Source of the DNA: Spirosoma endophyticum
GTDB taxonomy: Bacteria; Bacteroidota; Bacteroidia; Cytophagales; Spirosomataceae
Assembly (NCBI RefSeq): GCF_900112365.1
Contig: NZ_FOLQ01000002.1
Location: 434,001-498,000, forward strand
Length of the DNA: 64,000 nt
Direction: 5' to 3'
Shown one piece after another: positions 44,258 through 53,101 of this stretch. Numbering within the stretch: the stretch's first letter is position 1; each line of letters begins with the position of its first letter. The notes beneath the pieces were generated by a model. That model was given only the letters and a program-made list of their open reading frames with translations, searched no databases and was not told the DNA's origin. The translations under genes were made by a program, and so were the position numbers.

Positions 44258-44857
44258 TTACTGCGGACGCTTGAACAGACCGACATATCCGGCTTTTCCC
44301 ACTACATGGCCGTCTATCGCTTTTAATACGTTTCTGCGCGTTTCTAATCCTTCGGCGCTGGGCTTCACATCGAGTTTGGTGTCCAGCGCGTAGATTTCAA
44401 AGACGTAGTGATGCAAGGGTCCAGATGCCGCAGCACCCGGACCGCGGTAGGCGGGTGTGAAAACATTCATCTGGTAGCTGCCATCGGCCAATTGCGCCCC
44501 GCCCGGAACACCTTCGGGCAAACCCCTGAGGGTAGGAGGTATATTCCAGACCAGCCAGTGGAGCTGATCATCCGTGCTGTTGTTGCGCGACACATCGACA
44601 TCATGCATATGCAGAACAAAGCTCTGCGTACCCGGCGGTACGTTGGTCCAGCTTAACTCCGGCGACGTACCACCGCCCGGCGCTGCTCCGGGTGCCGCCT
44701 GAGTAAATTTTATGGGAATAAGCCCTCCATCCTGGAAAGCCGGACTGGTCAACCGCATGGGCGGATCGGTTGGCGTTGTTGCCGGGGTAGACTGTTGCGC
44801 GAACGTCAGAAAAATCGGACTGACCAGCAGGGCGAAGGCAATGAATAATCGGTTCAT
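44258..44857 (-). CDS. YbhB/YbcL family (PEBP-like) protein
   Basis: 199 residues with a signal peptide (FIAFALLVSPIFLTFAQ). The PEBP signature is MRLTSPAFQDGGLIPIKFT, SPELSWTNVPPGTQSFVLHMHDVDV, HWLVWNIPP and GPLHHYVFEIYALD. Bacterial members bind phospholipid-like or small anionic ligands; no definite role. Probably the last gene of the murF group (45 bp gap to the SGNH gene upstream). Confidence 0.9.
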   Translation of the reverse strand: MNRLFIAFALLVSPIFLTFAQQSTPATTPTDPPMRLTSPAFQDGGLIPIKFTQAAPGAAPGGGTSPELSWTNVPPGTQSFVLHMHDVDVSRNNSTDDQLHWLVWNIPPTLRGLPEGVPGGAQLADGSYQMNVFTPAYRGPGAAASGPLHHYVFEIYALDTKLDVKPSAEGLETRRNVLKAIDGHVVGKAGYVGLFKRPQ

Positions 44858-44902
44858 GCTATGTCGAAGTTTGGGTAAAGATACTAACCCCTGTAAGCGC
44901 TA

Positions 44903-45727
44903 TCAATACTTTTTCATGACCTTCACCAGCCCACGTGTGATACGTTCATAGCCTTTATCCGATGGATGTAAGCCGTCATAAGTCCTGTCGACAGCTTCAA
45001 GCGGGTAAGGGTACTCGTCGGTTTCGGGGTTAAACGGAATGTCCGTAAAGGCTGGATACGAATAGTTGGTATAGACGCCCGTTTGCGGGTTCTTCAGGCG
45101 TTTGTATTTCACCAGCTTTTTTAGGCCTAAACCACGCATGTGGTAAAGATCAACGACCGGAAATTGTTCGAAGCGGCCAATGGAATCAATCGCATTGGCA
45201 AACGATTCGAGGTACTGGCCGTTTTTGGGTTTATACGACCCAAAGGCATTGTTCTTAAAATTGCCCAGATACACAAAATCCACCCGCTGCATGGGCGTGA
45301 TCAACAGAATATGGGCTTCGGGATTGAGGCTACGGAGTTTATTGATAATAATCCGGAATGAACCATACACCGTGTTGTTGCCCGTATTGTTCTGATAATC
45401 AGTTAGACGGCCTAAGGGCCGGCCCTGCCACCAGTCGTTGGTTCCCAGAAAGACCGAGTAAATATCAGCTTTGACCAATCCTAATGTTTCGATTTTTTGA
45501 GCGATGCCGCCGGACGTCCATCCGTTGTGGCCCTGATTCGTGTAGTGGATATTGGGAAGTTTCTCGACAACCCGGGTCATGTACCCTTTGGTGATTCGAT
45601 TTCCCGTTTCGTCCAGGTGCTCGTTTAAATACGTGATCGAATCGCCAATAGCGACCCAGCTAAGCTCTTTGGGCTTGTAGGAACTAAGCAGACAGAGCAG
45701 GGAAAAGAGCAGAACCAGCTTTTTCAT
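44903..45727 (-). CDS. exported SGNH/GDSL hydrolase
   Basis: 274 residues with a short signal peptide (LVLLFSLLCLLSSYKP). Block I is WVAIGDSITYLNEH (nucleophile Ser), block III VFLGTNDWW, and block V YDGLHPSDKG (Asp-His). A periplasmic esterase; the substrate may be a glycan acetyl group, since SGNH enzymes beside cell-wall genes often deacetylate polysaccharides (inference). 30 bp after the previous SGNH gene. Confidence 0.88.
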   Translation of the reverse strand: MKKLVLLFSLLCLLSSYKPKELSWVAIGDSITYLNEHLDETGNRITKGYMTRVVEKLPNIHYTNQGHNGWTSGGIAQKIETLGLVKADIYSVFLGTNDWWQGRPLGRLTDYQNNTGNNTVYGSFRIIINKLRSLNPEAHILLITPMQRVDFVYLGNFKNNAFGSYKPKNGQYLESFANAIDSIGRFEQFPVVDLYHMRGLGLKKLVKYKRLKNPQTGVYTNYSYPAFTDIPFNPETDEYPYPLEAVDRTYDGLHPSDKGYERITRGLVKVMKKY

Positions 45728-45757
45728 GATAGTGGGGTAATTGGAGATTCTGCGAAA

Positions 45758-46441
45758 TTATTTCAAATACGGGCGTACTACGCCAGCCCAGCGGTTGTAG
45801 CCTTCGGGAAGCATATGCAGGCTATCGGCTTTAAACAGGATACCAACGGGTTGCCCATTTTTGCCAAGCATTACGGGGCGAATATCAATGAAGTCAGTAT
45901 TTTTCTGTTTGGCCAGATAATCTTTGATCAGGCGATTCGCTACGTCCATTTCAGGAAAGAATTTCCGACGCGATGGACTGGGTTTCAGCGCAATAAAGGC
46001 AAAGGAAACCGTAGGCAGTTTTTGGCGAACATGCTCGAACAAAGCTACAAAACGCTCATAGGTTTCCTGGCCGGTTTTGCCAGCTGCTACGTCATTTTCA
46101 CCCGCGTAGAGCACAACCTGTTTGGGATGGTAGGCCACAATCGCCCGGTCGGCGTAGTACAGAACGTCGGTTAGTTGGGAGCCTCCAAAACCCCTCGGAA
46201 GCACCGGTTTACCGGGGAAATAATCGTTTACGTTCTCCCACAACCGGATGGACGAACTCCCCGTGAATACGATTGGATTTTTTAGCGGAGGTGATGCGCT
46301 ATCTGCCTTTTCGAAGGCTCGGATTTCGTTTTCGAACGGGTGGGGTTCGGGCTGAATTAACCCAACCGCACACAAACTAACGAGTAATAAGCCAATACAT
46401 CCACGGAATTTCAGGCGATACGTCATAAGGAAAGCTACCAT
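45758..46441 (-). CDS. SGNH/GDSL hydrolase with atypical block I
   Basis: 227 residues; a start at the ATG at 46426 is also possible and would leave a cleaner signal peptide (RGCIGLLLVSLCAVGLIQ). Block I reads FTGSSSIRLWEN rather than GDS, as in the sialate/PAF-acetylhydrolase-like SGNH group; block III is YAGENDVAAGKT; block V is ADSLHMLPEGYNRW. Probably an exported esterase. Follows murF by 13 bp. Confidence 0.8.
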   Translation of the reverse strand: MVAFLMTYRLKFRGCIGLLLVSLCAVGLIQPEPHPFENEIRAFEKADSASPPLKNPIVFTGSSSIRLWENVNDYFPGKPVLPRGFGGSQLTDVLYYADRAIVAYHPKQVVLYAGENDVAAGKTGQETYERFVALFEHVRQKLPTVSFAFIALKPSPSRRKFFPEMDVANRLIKDYLAKQKNTDFIDIRPVMLGKNGQPVGILFKADSLHMLPEGYNRWAGVVRPYLK

Positions 46442-46454
46442 CTGGTAACGGATT

Positions 46455-47810
46455 TTAAATGAAAGGCACGACAGTCTCTAAACTCATGCCCCGCGATCCC
46501 TTTATCAGTACGTATGTGTCGCTCATTGGGTTGTCCATCACCCAGTTATGTAGTGAAAATTTGTCTGGAAAATAATAAGCTTTGGGCAAATACGCCAGGG
46601 CAAACCGCATGTCCTTACCTGCCAGAATAACCAGATCGAATTTGCTGTCGGCGATCAATTTACCCAAAGCCGCATGTTCTGCTTCGCTCTCGGCACCCAG
46701 TTCATACATGTCGCCCAGAATAACGGCTTTTCGCTTTGCTGGTGTAGCCGCAAACTGCTGAATCGCGGCCGCCATCGAACTGGGATTGGCGTTATAAGCG
46801 TCCAGCAATACGGTATTGGTCCCCTTGACAATCACCTGAGAACGGTTATTGGTGGGGTTATAGTCGGCCACAGCGCGGTTGGCTTCTTCGGGTGAAACGC
46901 CGAAATAATCGCCAATGGCGAGAGCCGCCGTCATGTTTTCGAAATTGTATCGACCCGGCAGATGCGTCGTTATCTCCTGACCGGTCGTATCGCGGTAAAC
47001 AACCACGGGCGATTCCTGAAGCAGCTTAATCGGTGCGCTGGCCGAATCCACGGCGGCCGAATCCACGGCGGCCGAATCCACGGCGGGATAGAAGGCCACT
47101 TCGGCAAAGGTGGTTTCGGAACGTAGTGTTTTCAGGCGTTCCCGATACATGGCCATCAGGGTTTTATCGCGGGAATTGATGAAAACCGTCAGTCCATGTT
47201 GGGCCAGATAATCATACAGTTCGCCCTTACCTTTTCGCACGCCCTCGATCCCACCAAACCCTTCGAGATGCGCTTTCCCAACGTTAGTAATCAGCCCGTG
47301 GGTCGGCTGGGCGATGGAGCAGAGAAGCTCGATCTCGTGCTGATGATTGGCACCCATTTCCACCACGGCCATTTCGTACGACTCCGAAATGGCCAATAGC
47401 GTAAGCGGTACGCCAATGTGGTTGTTGAGGTTACCGACGGTGGCGTAGGTCTGGTAGTTTTTGGACAGCACAGCCGCAATCAATTCTTTGGTCGTGGTTT
47501 TGCCGTTCGAGCCCGTCAGGCCAATCACCGGGAAGGTAAATGTTTGGCGATGGTACCGTGCCAGATCCTGAAGAGCCAGCAACGTATCGGCTACGAGCAG
47601 GTAGCGGGACGGGTCGTTGGCGGCCACCGCAGCGTCGTCTACTAATACGTAGCGAGCCCCCGATGCGAGCGCCTGTCCGGCAAACTGATTCCCATCGAAG
47701 GTATCGCCTTTGAGGGCCACAAACAGACAATCGGGCGTAATTCGGCGGGTGTCGGTGGAAACACCGCTGCACTCCTGAAATTTATGATAGAGTTGGTCGG
47801 TAGTAAGCAT
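46455..47810 (-). CDS. murF: UDP-N-acetylmuramoyl-tripeptide--D-alanyl-D-alanine ligase
   Basis: About 451 residues. ATG at 47810 preferred over a GTG one codon earlier. Mur ligase signs: N-terminal STDTRRITPDCLFVALKGDTFDGNQFA, P-loop GLTGSNGKTTTKELIA (about 98-112), VVEMGANHQHEIELL, GKAHLEGFGG, then LPGRYNFENMTAALA and the C-terminal VLLDAYNANPSSMAAAI. Adds D-Ala-D-Ala to the peptidoglycan precursor using ATP. It carries a 15-bp tandem repeat (three copies) that adds VDSAA units at about residues 243-257, in a surface loop. Heads a group with two SGNH genes and a PEBP gene. Confidence 0.97.
   Translation of the reverse strand: MLTTDQLYHKFQECSGVSTDTRRITPDCLFVALKGDTFDGNQFAGQALASGARYVLVDDAAVAANDPSRYLLVADTLLALQDLARYHRQTFTFPVIGLTGSNGKTTTKELIAAVLSKNYQTYATVGNLNNHIGVPLTLLAISESYEMAVVEMGANHQHEIELLCSIAQPTHGLITNVGKAHLEGFGGIEGVRKGKGELYDYLAQHGLTVFINSRDKTLMAMYRERLKTLRSETTFAEVAFYPAVDSAAVDSAAVDSASAPIKLLQESPVVVYRDTTGQEITTHLPGRYNFENMTAALAIGDYFGVSPEEANRAVADYNPTNNRSQVIVKGTNTVLLDAYNANPSSMAAAIQQFAATPAKRKAVILGDMYELGAESEAEHAALGKLIADSKFDLVILAGKDMRFALAYLPKAYYFPDKFSLHNWVMDNPMSDTYVLIKGSRGMSLETVVPFI
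47041..47085 (-). repeat. 3 x 15-bp in-frame tandem repeat within murF
   Basis: Three exact copies of GCCGAATCCACGGCG (plus strand) encode AVDSA three times. Exact copies within an essential gene are prone to slip; copy number may vary between strains without a frameshift. Confidence 0.9.
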
Positions 47811-47925
47811 CACATTCAGGACAGTTCTATCGTTGCTATTGAAACACAGAGGTAACCGCGAGCGACACCGCGAAGATTTTTTGTATTCTCCGCACTTGCT
47901 CCGTTCTCTGCTTTTAAGAAGGCCC

Positions 47926-47933
47926 CAAAAATA
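47926..47933 (-). promoter_or_regulatory. -7 promoter box TATTTTTG of murF
   Basis: Exact TAnnTTTG match on the minus strand, about 115 bp before the murF ATG and immediately beside the start of the divergent T9SS-protein gene. Confidence 0.5.
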
Positions 47934-47935
47934 GA

Positions 47936-50179
47936 ATGAAAAAGCTATTCGTACTTTGTTTTTTGGTAATTCCGCAGTTCACCCAGGCTCAATCTGGTGG
48001 GAAGATATCGTTTCGGTACGACCAGACGCCAACGATTACGGCAAATGGACGCGCGATCCCGAATCCCTGGGCGGGCGGGTTGAATGCCACGCAGTATTCC
48101 ACCATCCGCCTGAACGACGACGCCCGCGATGACCTGGCTGTGTTCGACCGAACGACCAACAAAGTCAGTACGTTTGTGGCCGTTGCTAATGCCAGCGGCA
48201 CTGGTGTTACGTGGCAATACGCCCCCGAATACGAAATCGCTTTCCCCACCAATTTAGGGAGCTGGATGCTGCTGGTCGATTATGATGCGGATGGTCGAAA
48301 AGATATCTTCACGGCTGGATCGGGCAGTGTTCGGGTATTTCACAACGAATTGAAAAACGGACAGACGGTCTTCACCGTAGCGGCCGATCCGCTCATGAGC
48401 GAAGGTTTTACCAGTCGACTTCCGCTCTATGTGGCCAGTGTGGATATGCCCGCGATTCTGGATTATGATGATGACGGCGATATTGATATTATCACCTTCG
48501 ATTCAGGAGGTAATCTAGTTTCCTACCAGCAAAATATGAGCGTTGAACGTACCGGCCTGAAAACAGGGCTGGACTTTAAACGCTACCAGAATCTGTGCTG
48601 GGGCCATTTTCAGAAAGAATACTGCAATGATTTTGTGTTTGGCATTCAGTGCGGTGACGGGTCGGGTCGGGTTGGCATCGACAAACCAAGTGGAGCACGG
48701 CCCTTACACGCGGGGAATACGATAACGATGGTCGATACGGATGGGGATGGTAAGAAAGACATGCTGTTTGGTTTTGTAACCTGCGAAAATATTGCCCGCC
48801 TGCGAAACACCGGCACTAATGATGTCAGTGCGAATTTTACGAGCTACGACAGTTTGTTTCCAGTCCAAGCGCCCATTCTGTTTCCGTCGTTTCCCGCTAC
48901 TTTCTGGGAAGATGTCGACGGGGATGGTGTGAAAGATTTACTGGCTTCCCCCAGCGTAAGTGCCAATGATAATCAGGCGTTTGACTTTCGGGCATCGGGC
49001 TGGTTTTATAAAAATACAGGCACGAATCAGAAGCCGGATTTTACGCTGGTTCAGAAAGATTTTTTGCAGAGCGACATGCTCGATCTGGGCGAGCGGGCCG
49101 CCCCGGTACTGGCCGATCTGGATGGCGATGGCGACATGGATATGCTGGTTGGCTATCGGGGTTTGGGAACAGGTACTACGTCCCGCGCTGGCTTGTGGCA
49201 GTTTGAAAATACCGGTACGGTTCAGAAACCCACTTTTGTGCTCATCACCACCGATTACCTTGGCCTGTCGAAGTCCCTGGCGCTGACCGACGTAGTGCCT
49301 GCTTTTGCGGACGTCGACGCGAACGGTAGTATGGATCTGGTGCTGACGGGAACGGCAACAAGTGTGGTCGACATTCGGGTGTTGATCAATGCCGCTGCCA
49401 AAGGCGCTGCCGTACGCTATGACCTGGCCGGAGCGACGCGCTGGCCTACACCTGATCTGATGAATCCGCTTGATATTCTGACAGTAACCGACGTCGATCG
49501 GGATGGTAAACCGGATTTATTAATCGGTCGGTATAATTTTGGTACGATTCTTTACTACCGCAATGCGGGCACGGCAACCGCGCCGGCCTTTCAATTGCAA
49601 AATCAAACCTTCGGAGGTATCAAAACCGACGACTACATATACGCGCGGGCTCGTTCGCTGGTCGTTGCTGATTTAAACGGTGATCAAAAGCGAGAGCTTA
49701 TTGCCGCTGCTGACAACGGTACGGTCAAGGTGTATCAGTTTCCGGACCCGCTCGATCAATCGTTGGTACTCATCGATTCATTGTCGTCGATAGGCATGCC
49801 GGGAACAGGGTTACTGGCCGCCGTTGCCGATCTCGACGGCGACCAACTGCCCGACCTGATGCTGGGGAGTTTGGCCGGTGGTTTACGGTATCTGAAAAAT
49901 ACGTCCGAAAAAATAGTTGTCACGGGCATTGACGAAGAACCAATGAGTCCGTGGGCTTTTCCCAACCCAACCGAACGCTACGTTACGCTGAAATCACCGT
50001 ACGAGGGCCGCGTTGACCTGGTATCGCTATCGGGGCAGATTATGCTGCCTGCCCAGCCGGTTCGGGCAGCAATTGAAACGGTTGTCGATTTGGGGAATTT
50101 GCCTACAGGAACGTATCTGCTACGTCTGTCCGCCGACAATCGACCGGCACGGGTGCAGAAAGTAATTGTCGCGAAATAG
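47936..50179 (+). CDS. T9SS-secreted VCBS/FG-GAP repeat protein
   Basis: 747 residues. Signal peptide (LFVLCFLVIPQFTQAQ), then many DxDxDGxxD repeats spread along the chain (DYDADGRKDIFTAGSG, DYDDDGDIDIITF, DTDGDGKKDMLFG, DVDGDGVKDLLASP, DLDGDGDMDMLVGY, DVDRDGKPDLLIGRYN, DLNGDQKRELIAA, DLDGDQLPDLMLGS), forming an integrin-like propeller. The last 75 residues are a type A T9SS sorting domain (PWAFPNPTERYVTLKSP...LPTGTYLLRLS...VQKVIVAK). It would be exported by Sec and then across the outer membrane. Binding partner unknown. Confidence 0.92.
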   Translation: MKKLFVLCFLVIPQFTQAQSGGKISFRYDQTPTITANGRAIPNPWAGGLNATQYSTIRLNDDARDDLAVFDRTTNKVSTFVAVANASGTGVTWQYAPEYEIAFPTNLGSWMLLVDYDADGRKDIFTAGSGSVRVFHNELKNGQTVFTVAADPLMSEGFTSRLPLYVASVDMPAILDYDDDGDIDIITFDSGGNLVSYQQNMSVERTGLKTGLDFKRYQNLCWGHFQKEYCNDFVFGIQCGDGSGRVGIDKPSGARPLHAGNTITMVDTDGDGKKDMLFGFVTCENIARLRNTGTNDVSANFTSYDSLFPVQAPILFPSFPATFWEDVDGDGVKDLLASPSVSANDNQAFDFRASGWFYKNTGTNQKPDFTLVQKDFLQSDMLDLGERAAPVLADLDGDGDMDMLVGYRGLGTGTTSRAGLWQFENTGTVQKPTFVLITTDYLGLSKSLALTDVVPAFADVDANGSMDLVLTGTATSVVDIRVLINAAAKGAAVRYDLAGATRWPTPDLMNPLDILTVTDVDRDGKPDLLIGRYNFGTILYYRNAGTATAPAFQLQNQTFGGIKTDDYIYARARSLVVADLNGDQKRELIAAADNGTVKVYQFPDPLDQSLVLIDSLSSIGMPGTGLLAAVADLDGDQLPDLMLGSLAGGLRYLKNTSEKIVVTGIDEEPMSPWAFPNPTERYVTLKSPYEGRVDLVSLSGQIMLPAQPVRAAIETVVDLGNLPTGTYLLRLSADNRPARVQKVIVAK

Positions 50180-50279
50180 TCGCAAACTCTTTACGACATT
50201 AGTGGTTAGTAACTAACAACCGGTGATTGAAAACGGGTGTGCAGATTCGCCCGCCAGTCACCATCAGCACTAAACCATT

Positions 50280-50648
50280 ATGGAAAATACCAACAACTCC
50301 GATCAACAACGCGTGGATCAGAATTCGGGTGGACCACTGGAAGGGATGTCGCCCCAGAACACGAATATGCCTTTGAATGATAATGAAGAGGACTCGGTCG
50401 TTTATGCAGGATTAGGTGTCAATAACCAGCCCGACATTATGAATCCCGGTGATGAAGAAGCCTCTGATACGTTGCTATATACCGATACGGCAACCGCCCG
50501 CCATGCTACGGATGAACTCTCGAACGACGAAGAGTTCGATGAATTTACGGTTGATGAGTTAGAGGATACTGACCTGTCGGACGATGATATAGACGAAGAG
50601 ATCACGGAACTTGCTGAGGAAGAAGAGGAAGGCAACGAGCGATATTAA
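50280..50648 (+). CDS. acidic, low-complexity protein of unknown function
   Basis: 122 residues, very rich in Asp/Glu in the C-terminal half (DEEFDEFTVDELEDTDLSDD and an EEEEEG run), with a polar N/Q-rich start. No signal peptide or membrane segment. The strong acidic bias suggests disorder. I recognise no family. It lies 100 bp after the T9SS gene and ends before a clear terminator, so it is a real transcript end. Confidence 0.6.
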   Translation: MENTNNSDQQRVDQNSGGPLEGMSPQNTNMPLNDNEEDSVVYAGLGVNNQPDIMNPGDEEASDTLLYTDTATARHATDELSNDEEFDEFTVDELEDTDLSDDDIDEEITELAEEEEEGNERY

Positions 50649-50718
50649 GTAACTGCGCTACCACGTTCAGGGCTACGTTGTACAGGTAGTGGGACAAGGT
50701 AGTTTGTGGGAAAGCGAT

Positions 50719-50774
50719 AAAAAAGGGTTAATCAGAGAGAGTTTTTATAGGCTCAGACTGATTAACCCTTTTTT
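50719..50774 (+). terminator. intrinsic terminator after the acidic protein gene
   Basis: Perfect 17-bp stem AAAAAAGGGTTAATCAG against its complement (50758-50774), 22-nt loop, ending in T6. Confidence 0.9.
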
Positions 50775-50866
50775 AATGAAGTCTTCTTCAGACTTGACCC
50801 ATTATCTTGTGGCTGTTATTAAATTCGTTGACCTCTTCTACTCTTTAGGATCAATTAACCTACTCT

Positions 50867-53062
50867 ATGACTGGTAAGTATACATCGAGTGACCAGGATA
50901 GTCCCCAAATTCCTACTACTATTTATCCTTTTCTGGCCAACGGAGGTGAAATGGGTGCTTTGATGCGGGCGTTCGATTGGTCGGGTACTACGCTTGGCGA
51001 ACCTGCCAACTGGCCGCAAAGCCTTCGTACTACACTCAGTATTGTTCTGAATTCAAATTTCCCCATGTTTTTATTTTGGGGGGAGCAACACCTTTGTTTT
51101 TATAACGATGCCTATCGCCCGAGTCTGGGTAACGAAGGCAAACATCCCTATGCGCTCGGTAAGCCCGGTGCCGACGTCTGGCCCGAGATATGGGCCTTCA
51201 TTAAACCGCTGATTGATCAGGTGCTTGCGGGGCGGGGCGCTACCTGGAATGAAGATCAGCTTCTACCTATTTACCGGAATGGTCAGTTAGACGATGTGTA
51301 CTGGACCTTTAGTTATAGTCCGGTTAACGACGAATCGGGCCGAATCGCGGGCGTCTTTGTGACTTGCCAGGAGACCACGCAACAGGTGTTGACCCGGCAA
51401 CGGCTGGAGGAAGGTCAACGGCAAGTGCTGGCCTACTTCGAACAGTCGCCGGTGGGCATTGCCATCATCAGTGATCCTGATTTGACTTTCCGAATGGCAA
51501 ATCCCTTCTACAGCGAGTTAGTAGGCCGCCGACCCGACCAGTTGATCAATAAACCCCTGCTAAAAGCGCTGCCTGAGCTTAACGGACAGGGATTTGATCA
51601 GTTGTTGAGAAAGGTTATTGACACGGGTGAACCCTACGTTGCCAAAGAAGTAGCCGTAGGTCTGGTGCGTAATCATCAACTGGAAACCATTTACGTTGAC
51701 TTTACTTACCAACCTCAACGGGAGGCCGATGAAAGCATTGCGGGTGTAATTGTGGTCGTTACGGACGTAACGCAGCAGGTTATAGCCCGCCAGAAGATCG
51801 AAGACGCCGAAGCTACCCTGCGGAGCGCCATCGAACTGGCCGAATTAGGTACCTGGCAGTTTGACTATACCACTGGCCTGATTGACTATTCACCGCGCTT
51901 AAGAGTGTGGCATGGTCTAGAACCCGAGGAGGTAATTACGCCCGAGCGGGCCTACCGACTGGTTCGTAAAACAGACTGGCCACGGGTTAGAGCGGCTATT
52001 GCTCAAGCTGGTACACCCGGCAGCAATGGGCTATACGACATCGAATATACCGTGGTGTTGCATCCGGACGGTCAGGAGCGAATATTACATGCTCAGGGTA
52101 AAGCCTATTTCAACGAACTGGGACAGGCGTATAAAATTGGTGGTACGGTGCAGGATGTTACGGCACAAAGACAGATTCAACTGGCCCTGGAACAGCAAGT
52201 TCAGAAACGTACGGAGGAACTGGAATCTATCAATGAAGAACTGGCCACAATCAACGAAGAGCTTATCGTAGCGAACGAGGAAATAGCCAACGTGAATCGG
52301 GGACTCCAGGAAACGAACCTGCACCTTAGCCGTTCCAACCAGAATCTGGAACAGTTCGCCTACATTGCCAGCCATGATTTACAGGAACCCCTACGGAAAA
52401 TCCAGCAGTTCAGCGATCTGTTAAAGACACGCTATGCTACGTCCGAGGGTGACGAGTTGGTTTATCTGGAACGGATGCAGGTGGCCGCCAGCCGAATGTC
52501 CCTGCTGATTAAAGACCTGCTGGCTTTTTCACGCATTTCGACCGGTCAGGTAGCGCAGGCTCCCGTATCGCTTGCTAACGTTATTCAGGTAGCCCAGGAA
52601 AATTTATCGGTAGCCATTGGCGAGACGAACGCTCATATTCAGGTTGGTACGTTACCTACGATACCGGGCGATGAATCGCAATTGGGTCAACTGTTTCAGA
52701 ACCTGCTTTCCAATGCGCTTAAGTTTCGCCGGGCCGATCCGTCGGGAGCCTGGATAAGCCCGCAGATACAGATTAGTGCCCATACGGTACTGGCTACTGA
52801 CTTGCCTATATCGGTAAAACCTGTTCGTCAGGCTAATGCTTACTACCTGATCAGGGTGACTGATAATGGGATCGGATTTGAAGAAAAGTACACAGATCGC
52901 ATTTTTCAGGTGTTTCAGCGCCTGCATGGCAGAAATGAGTTTGCCGGAACGGGGGTAGGCCTGGCCATCTGCCAGAAAGTGGTGACCAATCATGGAGGGG
53001 CCATTACCGCCATTGGACGGCCGGGCCAGGGAGCAACTTTCTGCGTGTATTTGCCCGTGTGA
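50867..53062 (+). CDS. multi-PAS sensor histidine kinase
   Basis: 731 residues, no membrane segment. PAS-like modules occupy about 20-165, 185-305 and 315-430, each with PAS-associated C-terminal strands; a coiled coil of repeated IxEELxxxNEEL heptads (about 435-480) leads to the HisKA helix YIASHDLQEPLRKI with phospho-acceptor H503. The HATPase has the N-box LLSNALKFR, DNGIGF, and the G2 box GTGVGLAICQKVV. Similar orphan kinases are common in Cytophagales. No response regulator is adjacent. Convergent with the next kinase gene (39 bp). Confidence 0.93.
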   Translation: MTGKYTSSDQDSPQIPTTIYPFLANGGEMGALMRAFDWSGTTLGEPANWPQSLRTTLSIVLNSNFPMFLFWGEQHLCFYNDAYRPSLGNEGKHPYALGKPGADVWPEIWAFIKPLIDQVLAGRGATWNEDQLLPIYRNGQLDDVYWTFSYSPVNDESGRIAGVFVTCQETTQQVLTRQRLEEGQRQVLAYFEQSPVGIAIISDPDLTFRMANPFYSELVGRRPDQLINKPLLKALPELNGQGFDQLLRKVIDTGEPYVAKEVAVGLVRNHQLETIYVDFTYQPQREADESIAGVIVVVTDVTQQVIARQKIEDAEATLRSAIELAELGTWQFDYTTGLIDYSPRLRVWHGLEPEEVITPERAYRLVRKTDWPRVRAAIAQAGTPGSNGLYDIEYTVVLHPDGQERILHAQGKAYFNELGQAYKIGGTVQDVTAQRQIQLALEQQVQKRTEELESINEELATINEELIVANEEIANVNRGLQETNLHLSRSNQNLEQFAYIASHDLQEPLRKIQQFSDLLKTRYATSEGDELVYLERMQVAASRMSLLIKDLLAFSRISTGQVAQAPVSLANVIQVAQENLSVAIGETNAHIQVGTLPTIPGDESQLGQLFQNLLSNALKFRRADPSGAWISPQIQISAHTVLATDLPISVKPVRQANAYYLIRVTDNGIGFEEKYTDRIFQVFQRLHGRNEFAGTGVGLAICQKVVTNHGGAITAIGRPGQGATFCVYLPV

Positions 53063-53101
53063 GTGGTAAAGCCGTGCCTGATTTAGTTATGACACAGGTT
53101 C

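Noticed and set aside
50689..50877. 62-codon plus-strand frame before the PAS kinase
   Set aside because: It runs straight through the perfect terminator at 50719-50774 and has no protein-like composition.
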